From: RUG13409 sp045616985 | GTDB taxonomy: Bacteria > Bacillota > Clostridia > Peptostreptococcales > Anaerovoracaceae | Direction: 5' to 3' | Assembly: GCA_045616985.1 (NCBI GenBank) | Contig: JAZLHU010000019.1 | Location: 1 to 55,176, forward strand | Length of the DNA stretch: 55,176 nucleotides | Shown: positions 50,028 to 55,176 of the stretch, in pieces | Layout: every line of letters begins with the position of its first letter | Position numbering within the stretch: the first letter of the stretch is position 1 | Notes under the pieces: model-generated | Databases searched by the model: none | What the model saw: the letters and a program-made list of their open reading frames with translations, nothing else | Told to the model about the DNA's origin: nothing | Program-made: the position numbers and the translations under genes

Positions 50028-50489
50028 TTACTGTATGCTTTTGAGTTTTTCTTCGAGAATCAAAACAAGCATTTCAAGTCCAAGCTTATCTGCTTCATCA
50101 AACCGGGCAAGCTTCGGGCTGTCGATATCAAGCACCCCGAAAAGCTTTCCGTCCTTATGAACAGGGATGACTATTTCCGAATTGGATGCGCTGTCACAGG
50201 CAATATGACCTTCAAACCGGCGGACATTCTTTACAAGAACGGTTTCATTGCGCTGATAAGCAGCTCCGCAGACGCCTTTCCCGAACTCGATTTCCGTGCA
50301 GGCAATCTTTCCCTGGAATGGTCCGAGAATAAGTTTTTCATCCTGCGTCAAATAAAATCCGCACCAATTCAAATCATCCAAAGCATCGTATATCAATGCA
50401 GACATATTGGACAATACAGTAATTTCATATTTTACATTTTCTGAAATTGCTTTAAGGCTTACAGCCAATTCATCATATGACATCTTCAT
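50028..50489 (-). CDS. Free methionine-(R)-sulfoxide reductase (GAF type)
   Basis: 153 aa from the ATG at 50489 (GGAGA 5 nt upstream). A single GAF domain with three cysteines, Cys64, Cys74 and Cys98; the spacing of 10 and 24 residues equals that of E. coli fRMsr (84, 94, 118), so an active disulfide-cycling enzyme is expected. WCGFYL and GPFQGKIACTEI are characteristic. It reduces free Met-(R)-O in the cytosol. Its start overlaps the frameshifted small gene upstream by 17 bp. Confidence 0.92.
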   Translation of the reverse strand: MKMSYDELAVSLKAISENVKYEITVLSNMSALIYDALDDLNWCGFYLTQDEKLILGPFQGKIACTEIEFGKGVCGAAYQRNETVLVKNVRRFEGHIACDSASNSEIVIPVHKDGKLFGVLDIDSPKLARFDEADKLGLEMLVLILEEKLKSIQ

Positions 50490-50731
50490 AAGTCTCTCCT
50501 TGTATATATAATTGATCGAGGTTTTCCATTTCTCCGATAAAGGTGTAATCATTAAGCGGACAGCTTATCACCAGAGTCTCGACCTGTTTTGGTCTTTTAA
50601 TTTCATCAAGAGCATCCGCAGGAATTGTTTTTTCGGTCGCATGAAATAAAGCAAAGCGCCATACTGTGCCATGGCATGGGATACGTAATATCTTTTTGTG
50701 TCTGTTTATCTGAAGCAATCAGTATTCTCAT
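50473..50731 (-). pseudogene. Frameshifted small gene, function unknown
   Basis: From the ATG at 50731 the frame reads MRILIASDKQTQKDITYP and ends early. The downstream frame ADALDEIKRPKQVETLVI and EMENLDQLYIQGETYED continues to 50473. The interval is 259 nt, one base more than a multiple of three, and an A6 run near the switch is a likely slip site. The second half has an LRR-like pattern (ETLVIS.L, LDQLYI). Decay and a sequencing indel are both possible. It overlaps the TAA of the preceding remnant. Confidence 0.5.
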
Positions 50732-51043
50732 TAAATTTCCATCCTTTGCAATCTCATAAAATACTGCTTGTACATACGGTTAACAAGTTCAAGAGTTCTC
50801 CATCCTGCAATCTCAAGAGCATTTCTGAAAAAGCACTCGTATTCCGTTTCTGTCTCAGGACGGGGATCATATATGCGTATCGATCGGCTTACCTGTTTTA
50901 AAGGAGATAACGGAATCGCCGTCAAAAAAGCGGCTGATAAGAAGCCTCGATTTAAGAGTCTGAACATCCTTTATACCGAGAATTTCAAAGTATTGCAGCA
51001 GATTTTCAAGATTGATATTTCCGAGCATTTTAAGAGCATCCAT
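50731..51043 (-). pseudogene. Frameshifted small gene, function unknown
   Basis: An ORF from the ATG at 51043 (MDALKMLGNINLENLLQYFE) stops at 50867. The +1 frame then continues as IYDPRPETETEYECFF to a TAA at 50731. The total is 313 nt, again one base off a multiple of three, so a single indel near 50870-50890 would restore a 103-aa protein. It is mostly helical, with no known motif. It appears to be a pair with the next frameshifted gene (TAATG junction). Confidence 0.5.
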
Positions 51044-51176
51044 AGCTGATACATCATCATCTTTCTCTTTGCATACGTCACCTTAAACACATTATTTCAG
51101 AAAAGAGAAAAATTATTTTTCCTATGAGGAAGCCTTATAGGCTTCATGATATTAGACAGTTGTAATGCTTGGATTA

Positions 51177-52454
51177 TTAATGTTTTAGGCAGCCGATTGG
51201 AACTACCAACACCCCATCGGATCTTTTATATGCACTGTCTCCAATTGCCGTAAGCACCATCAGGAAAGACGGAGACTTCATCTTATTTATATCTATTTTG
51301 TTTGCAAGTTTCTTTAATGACTCTGCACCTTCATCAATTAAAAAATCTCCGCCAAGCTTAATCTCTATCAAGCCATAAGCTCCGTTTCTAAGATGAATTA
51401 CAGCATCACATTCCAATCCGTTTTTATCTCTGTAATGATATATATTCCCATCCAGAGCGTCTGCATACACTCTTAAGTCTCTTATTGCCATAGTTTCAAA
51501 AAGAAGGCCCAAAGTATTCAAATCTTCCAACAAATCTCCGGGGCCAATGCCCAGAGCGGCAGCTGCAATAGAAGAATCAACAAAGTACCTTGTATCTGAT
51601 GTTCGAATTGCAGTCTTCGACCTTAAGTTAGGATTCCATGATTCCGCATCCTCTATTACAAATATTTTTTTTAGAGAACTGATGTATTGTGCTGCAGTTT
51701 TATCACAAGGATCGGATGCTCCATTTCCACTCATGTCCTCAATAATTGTTCCTATTGATGCCTGAGAGCCTTGATTTCGTGCATACGAGCGAAGTAATCT
51801 TTTCACATATCCCGTATCCCTTTTAATCCCGTCCACTCTGGAAATATCATCATTTACTATGGCATCGTAATAATCAATTGCCTGTTGTAATGCAATTTCG
51901 TCATCGCAATCCAATGCCATAGGCCATCCTCCACGGCAAATCAAAAATGCGATATCCTTTAAAGACAGCCCTGCTTCACCTCGCACAACAACATTCGTAT
52001 TTTTGAATAATGCTTCTATGCTGACAGCCCCATTAGACTCGCCAGACTCAAACAAACTCATAGGCCGCATTTTTATCCAGGTAAATCGACCTGTTCCTGA
52101 ATGCTGTATCTCATCCGTTTTGGGAGGAACAGCCGAGCCTGTTAAAATGAATAAACCGAATTTCCTGGCGTGATCCACTGTAAATCTTATTGTATCCCAA
52201 AGCTTTGGGGCAATTTGCCACTCATCTATAAGTCGCGGCTTGTCACCTTCCAACAGAGCTTCCGGATCAGTTTCTGACCTAAGAAGATTTTGTTTCATTG
52301 TTTTTGGATTATCCATATAAAGAATACTCTTTGCAGCCTCTTCTGCGGTGGTTGTCTTACCGCACCATTTAGGGCCCTGTATTACAACAGCACCTTTGCC
52401 CGCCAGCTTCTTTATCAATATATCATCCGCTATTCTTTTCTTATATCCGTCCAT
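51177..52454 (-). CDS. AAA-type ATPase with DUF4143 (archaeal-ATPase-like)
   Basis: 425 aa from the ATG at 52454 (AGGTG 9 nt upstream; an in-frame GTG four codons earlier is possible). The N-terminal AAA part has GPKWCGKTT (Walker A, about residues 27-35), RLIDEWQIAP (Walker B region) and FILTGSA. A middle helical region leads to a DUF4143 domain (about 200-365), ending YHYRDKNGLECDAVIHL and GLIEIKLGG, which recalls a PD-(D/E)XK nuclease core. Such proteins are common in accessory DNA and their role is unknown. It is the first intact gene of the right-hand accessory zone. Confidence 0.9.
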   Translation of the reverse strand: MDGYKKRIADDILIKKLAGKGAVVIQGPKWCGKTTTAEEAAKSILYMDNPKTMKQNLLRSETDPEALLEGDKPRLIDEWQIAPKLWDTIRFTVDHARKFGLFILTGSAVPPKTDEIQHSGTGRFTWIKMRPMSLFESGESNGAVSIEALFKNTNVVVRGEAGLSLKDIAFLICRGGWPMALDCDDEIALQQAIDYYDAIVNDDISRVDGIKRDTGYVKRLLRSYARNQGSQASIGTIIEDMSGNGASDPCDKTAAQYISSLKKIFVIEDAESWNPNLRSKTAIRTSDTRYFVDSSIAAAALGIGPGDLLEDLNTLGLLFETMAIRDLRVYADALDGNIYHYRDKNGLECDAVIHLRNGAYGLIEIKLGGDFLIDEGAESLKKLANKIDINKMKSPSFLMVLTAIGDSAYKRSDGVLVVPIGCLKH

Positions 52455-52466
52455 ATTGTTTGTCAC

Positions 52467-52931
52467 CTACACTGAATTGTTTTACAACCACATTATAGCT
52501 TCGCTTCCCTATTTGGTCAACTTTTAATTACTAATTTGGCTATTTTTCAATTCCATAGTTGGAATCCATGGCGTAATCGAATTGCGTCATACCAAAAAAG
52601 AAGACACCCAATCGGATGCCATCTCTTTTTGCTTTGTTGAATTTTGAAAGAACAAGTTCTGTCCCGGATAAGCGGGAAGCGCTTCGAGCTTTAACTCTTT
52701 GAGAACTGAGTTACAAAATCACACACATTGTTTGAAGCTTGATATTTCAAGGTTTATCCTCATTCAAAGTTCAACCGGCTTTTTCTAAAATGTGTGGAAA
52801 TGTGTGACTTTTAGTGGATATGTTTTCATTAACTCCTTTACACATCTGGCAAAATGAACCCGGAAATCAAAACTGCTGACTTTGAATTTCATCCCAATTT
52901 TGATTTTCACACCAATATACTTTTTTATCTG
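52467..52931. other. 465-bp region without an intact gene
   Basis: It holds a minus-strand terminator (52595-52620) and a weak inverted pair AAAATCACACACATT (near 52715) versus AAATGTGTGACTTTT (near 52800). A 34-codon minus-strand frame segment (IIDSDGSMVYDVTDKKVYW...) runs out of the antitoxin remnant into this region and ends near 52880. I see nothing else. Confidence 0.5.
52595..52620 (-). terminator. Minus-strand intrinsic terminator
   Basis: On the minus strand GGCATCC and GGGTGTC (7 bp including two G-U) enclose a 4-nt loop and are followed by TTCTTTTTT. In the plus direction the stem is broken. It may have closed the transcript of the antitoxin remnant. Confidence 0.7.
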
Positions 52932-53042
52932 TTACATCATAGACCATGGATCCATCACTGTCAATAATGCAGCAAACAGTTCCTCTGCCTGTTTTCTAAG
53001 TTTATTATCCATTCTGATTGTAATGTTACTTGTGTCAGCCAT
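52932..53042 (-). pseudogene. RelB/DinJ antitoxin remnant
   Basis: 36-aa ORF starting MADTSNITIRMDNKLRKQAEELFAA, the typical ribbon-helix-helix N-terminus of RelB/DinJ antitoxins. It then leaves the family pattern and stops after LLTVMDPWSMM. Normal length is about 85-95 aa. The +1 frame carries on as MVYDVTDKKVYWCENQNW, unlike RelB, so the 3' part seems to come from another gene. A G8 tract lies before the ATG as a Shine-Dalgarno. No toxin gene (RelE/YafQ) is seen. Confidence 0.65.
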
Positions 53043-53116
53043 AATTATTCCCCCCCCCTACATGTTTATAGTTATATTATAGTAACGAAATTTAAAAAAA
53101 AATTTAAAAAAAATGG

Positions 53117-53145
53117 TTGAATAACTCATAATCCCGTGATATGAT
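53117..53145 (+). promoter_or_regulatory. Promoter of the HTH regulator gene
   Basis: TTGAAT at 53117-53122, 17-bp spacer, TATGAT at 53140-53145, 42 bp before the ATG. Good sigma-A match. Confidence 0.75.
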
Positions 53146-53186
53146 AATGCTATATTATTGCAAATAAGGTGCAGAGGTGGTGCGGA

Positions 53187-53420
53187 ATGAGTTTTTCAGA
53201 CGAATTGAAACGAATTAGACAGCGTACATTCTTATCTCAGGATTCATTTGCGCAGGAGGTAAGTGTGTCATTTTCAACTGTAAACCGGTGGGAAAGCGAA
53301 AGAACAATTCCCAATCTTGCAGCCATGAAAAATATAAAAGCTTTTTGTGAGCGTAACAATCTGGAATATAGCATTCTTGAAGAGGAATGGCTTAATCTCA
53401 GAATAGAGAATAGAAAATGA
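53187..53420 (+). CDS. Helix-turn-helix (XRE/Cro type) regulator
   Basis: 77 aa from the ATG at 53187 (GAGG ribosome site; an in-frame ATG at 53169 lies before it). An HTH_3 domain is visible: ELKRIRQRTFLSQDSFAQEVSVSFSTVNRWE, then ERTIPNLAAMKNIKAFCERNN. The turn SVSFSTVNRWESER is the recognition helix. It lies upstream of the DUF1016 nuclease gene on the same strand, with two palindromes between the two genes, so it may regulate that gene or itself. Such regulator-nuclease pairing is common in defence loci (inference). Confidence 0.88.
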   Translation: MSFSDELKRIRQRTFLSQDSFAQEVSVSFSTVNRWESERTIPNLAAMKNIKAFCERNNLEYSILEEEWLNLRIENRK

Positions 53421-53466
53421 CTACAACAGATTTAATATGAACCAGAAAGTAATTTTTATGGTTTAT

Positions 53467-53484
53467 GAAATGTAGAAACATTTC
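53467..53484. promoter_or_regulatory. Small palindrome between the HTH and DUF1016 genes
   Basis: GAAATGT, 4 nt, ACATTTC: 7-bp arms. Candidate operator for the HTH regulator. Confidence 0.4.
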
Positions 53485-53518
53485 GAATGACTGGATACAG
53501 CTGCAGAGTTGTTCAAAA

Positions 53519-53537
53519 GTGTCAGCACTGCTGACAC
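53519..53537. promoter_or_regulatory. Perfect palindrome before the DUF1016 gene
   Basis: GTGTCAGC, 3 nt, GCTGACAC. It is 23 nt before the ATG at 53561. A near copy occurs inside the coding region (53837-53855, GTGTCTCC ... GGTGACAC), so part of it reflects a coding duplication. Confidence 0.45.
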
Positions 53538-53560
53538 AATTTAGAAAAGAGGTTTTCTTA

Positions 53561-54565
53561 ATGAATGAACTTGAAAATACATTCGCTGAAATAGCGCACA
53601 TCATAGAAGAAGCACGGGATAACGCTTATCGCAAGGTAAATGAAGAATTGATACTCATGTATCAGCGTGTAGGGCGCTTTTTGTCTGAAAAATCGAAAGA
53701 GGCAACCTACGGAGATGGATATATTGATTTGCTTTCCGATTACATCCAGCGGCAATTTCCAGGGATTAAAGGTTTTAATCGCCGTGGACTTTATCGCATG
53801 AAGCAATTCTATGAGACCTACGCCGGAAACGAAAAAGTGTCTCCACTGGTGACACAATTAAGCTGGACGAATCATTTGCTCATTATGTCCGGCAGTAAAA
53901 GTGATGAAGAACGGGAATTCTATATGCGTCTCGCAATTAAGGAACGATACAGTAAGCGACAGCTTGAACGTCAGATGGATAGCGGCTATTATGAGAGATA
54001 CATGCTCTCCAAAAACAAACTGCTGCCGGAACCGCTAAAGTCACAGCAGAATCCTTTCCTCGATCAGTATGTGGTCGAATTTCTTGATCTGCCAGACACT
54101 TTCCATGAGAATGATTTCCGCAAGGCACTTGTTAAGGGAATGCGTGACTTTATACTCGAATTAGGAAAGGACTTCACCTTTGTCGGCGAGGAATATCCGA
54201 TACAGGTTGGCGGTGAAGATTTCCGCATCGACCTGTTGTTCTTCCATCGCAGCCTGCGCTGCCTTGTGGCGATGGAACTGAAAGTCGGAAAATTTAAGCC
54301 GGAATATGTTTCGAAGATGGACTTTTATCTTGAAGGGCTGGATCGGCAAATCAGAAAACCGGATGAAAATCCGAGCGTGGGTCTGCTGCTGTGTGCGTCC
54401 AAAAATGACGAGGTGGTCGAATATGCCATGAGCCGCACACTCTCGCCAATGATGGTGTCACAGTATCAGCTACAGTTGCCGGATAAGGATATCTTGCGAA
54501 AGAAATTACAGGAATTATCGGCATTGCCGGACAATAAAAAAAGTGAAGATGATAATAATTCATAA
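53561..54565 (+). CDS. DUF1016 (YhcG-type) PDDEXK nuclease-domain protein
   Basis: 334 aa from the ATG at 53561, which has AGAGG 8 nt upstream. The N-terminal DUF1016 helical domain (about 1-165; RVGRFLSEKSKEATYGDGYIDLLS, KVSPLVTQLSWTNHLLIM, YYERYMLS) is followed by a PD-(D/E)XK nuclease domain (about 180-325; DFRIDLLFFHRSLRCLVAMELKVGKFKPEY, where Asp, Glu and Lys are the expected catalytic residues). Family members occur near restriction and toxin-antitoxin genes; the biological role is unsettled. A longer frame from 53465 contains a degenerate copy of the KVSPLVTQL segment and is not taken as coding. Confidence 0.92.
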   Translation: MNELENTFAEIAHIIEEARDNAYRKVNEELILMYQRVGRFLSEKSKEATYGDGYIDLLSDYIQRQFPGIKGFNRRGLYRMKQFYETYAGNEKVSPLVTQLSWTNHLLIMSGSKSDEEREFYMRLAIKERYSKRQLERQMDSGYYERYMLSKNKLLPEPLKSQQNPFLDQYVVEFLDLPDTFHENDFRKALVKGMRDFILELGKDFTFVGEEYPIQVGGEDFRIDLLFFHRSLRCLVAMELKVGKFKPEYVSKMDFYLEGLDRQIRKPDENPSVGLLLCASKNDEVVEYAMSRTLSPMMVSQYQLQLPDKDILRKKLQELSALPDNKKSEDDNNS

Positions 54566-54624
54566 TAATCAAGTTTATGAACTACAATCTATCGATGTAG
54601 AAATAGAATTTAAAGGAGCTATTA

Positions 54625-54714
54625 ATGCTGCGTTATGATCAAATCAGTATGTTCCAAGAGGAGAACCCCAAATATCTTACGGAACAAATTATTACATATA
54701 TCGGTATTCCATAA
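54625..54714 (+). pseudogene. Truncated start of a DNA adenine methyltransferase-like gene
   Basis: 29 codons with a good ribosome site (AAAGGAG 5 nt upstream): MLRYDQISMFQEEN, then YLTEQIITYIG, followed by two foreign codons and TAA. YLTxQIIxYIG is the usual start of type II/III adenine methylase genes, which continue with Asn-Lys-Arg. The gene is cut exactly after YIG. It follows the DUF1016 nuclease by 59 bp in the same orientation. Confidence 0.55.
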
Positions 54715-55176
54715 TTATCAGCCAGCTTGCATAAATCGTCCTTTCCATACACGGATCCAATCATTGCCACATCAACAATGCCGGTCAACGAATTCTTTGA
54801 ACTACTTAAAACACCTATCACATTTTTGCGAATTTTCTTTTTGCCTGTTTTGGTTAAATATTCCGGAGGATCTTCGTCTATTGATAAAAAATCTGTTAAC
54901 TCACCTACCCATTGCTGCAGCAATTCTCTTTTAGGCACTAACACCAATGTATTGACTTTTCTTTGCGATATCAGGTAGCTGCATACAACCGTTTTTCCAA
55001 AAGCAGTAGCAGCACTTAGTATTCCGTCGTCAAACGAAAGCAAGGATTGTGCAGCAATATCCTGCTGCAAACGCAAATCTCCATTAAAGCTGACTCTGAT
55101 AGGTCTTCCGGAATCTCGCTGTTCTTCAATATCGTATGGAACTGATGACTCCGCGCATTTCTTAATCAGTGTTTCC
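54639..55176 (-). pseudogene. DEAD/DEAH-box helicase fragment (TOTE conflict-system type), truncated
   Basis: Open from the right edge. RPIRVSFNGDLRLQQDIAAQSL and ILSAATAFGKTVVCSYLI carry the Q-motif and Walker A (TAFGKT). VNTLVLVPKRELLQQWVGEL is motif Ia and VDVAMIGSVYGKDD the Ib region. This matches the helicase part of TOTE primase-helicase proteins, which normally continue with YGHxIVDECHH. Here the match stops at DNYG (about 54708), and 23 unrelated codons run to the stop. The DEAH box and the C-terminal RecA domain are therefore lost. The N-terminus lies outside the window. Confidence 0.7.

Noticed and set aside
51128..51148. Stem-loop GAAGCC/GGCTTC as a terminator after the DUF4143-side region
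   Set aside because: No T-run on either strand and it lies downstream of the ATPase stop with a gap; kept only as an unremarkable palindrome.
52700..52830. Inverted pair of CACACA/TGTGTG stretches as a mobile-element terminus
   Set aside because: Arms are short, simple in sequence and imperfect; no transposase or target duplication.
53465..53560. 32-codon N-terminal extension of the DUF1016 protein
   Set aside because: The internal ATG at 53561 has a good ribosome site and matches the family start; the extension contains a degenerate duplicate segment.

Overview
This 55 kb window is a bacterial chromosome segment, most likely from an anaerobic member of the Bacillota (class Clostridia). The evidence is a moderate-to-low GC content, strong GGAGG-type ribosome binding sites, and Gram-positive gene neighbourhoods: RadA, a YacL-like PIN-TRAM protein, IspD/IspF, ProS, CysS, Mini-RNase III, RlmB and a SigH-like sigma factor. 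A CarD-type regulator, LutABC-type lactate oxidation and FixCX also fit. I cannot name the genus. Nearly all core genes lie on the minus strand; the few plus-strand genes sit at the two accessory ends and at one small prepilin-peptidase gene.

Layout. 1-2070 is an accessory patch: the tail of a winged-helix protein, an orphan gene, and a two-gene minus-strand module bracketed by a 45-bp repeat whose right copy is the terminator of ssrA (tmRNA). 2071-7636 is core: ssrA, smpB, lepB, a RluA-type pseudouridine synthase, a class II aldolase with a large inverted repeat behind it, an MltG-like membrane protein and a MATE exporter. 8075-11163 is an ECF transporter operon (EcfA1-EcfA2-EcfT-QueT) with a consensus promoter and an attenuator-like leader. 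11212-16482 is one operon of lutC, a lutB-lutA fusion, a polyprenyl diphosphate synthase, fixC and fixX. Upstream of it are two tandem class III CoA-transferases. 19069-32238 is the housekeeping cluster from DUF445 to radA, including a two-component system. 32386-35582 is a second lactate module (permease plus FAD-linked oxidase). 35748-39169 holds an EF-G paralogue and AsnRS. 39289-42462 is a YdjG/YdjH/YdjI-like membrane-stress trio without PspA. 42479-45131 is an amino-acid ABC transporter with fused components, followed by TSCPD, aminopeptidase, two GNATs, a TipA-type MerR regulator, RsgA and a GAF-type methionine sulfoxide reductase.

From about 50473 to the right edge the sequence becomes patchy: two frameshifted small genes, a DUF4143 ATPase, a RelB/DinJ antitoxin remnant, an HTH regulator, a DUF1016 nuclease, and a point where a truncated methyltransferase start meets a truncated TOTE-type helicase. 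This looks like a decayed defence or mobile region.

How it fits together: two lactate systems, an ETF:quinone-oxidoreductase-like pair and a polyprenyl synthase suggest that lactate oxidation is central and may feed a quinone pool or an electron-transferring flavoprotein. The most promising regulatory novelty is the leader of the ecf-queT operon. It carries a consensus promoter, a stem-loop, a possible 14-codon leader peptide, an intrinsic terminator 3 nt before the first start codon, and a possible competing antiterminator.
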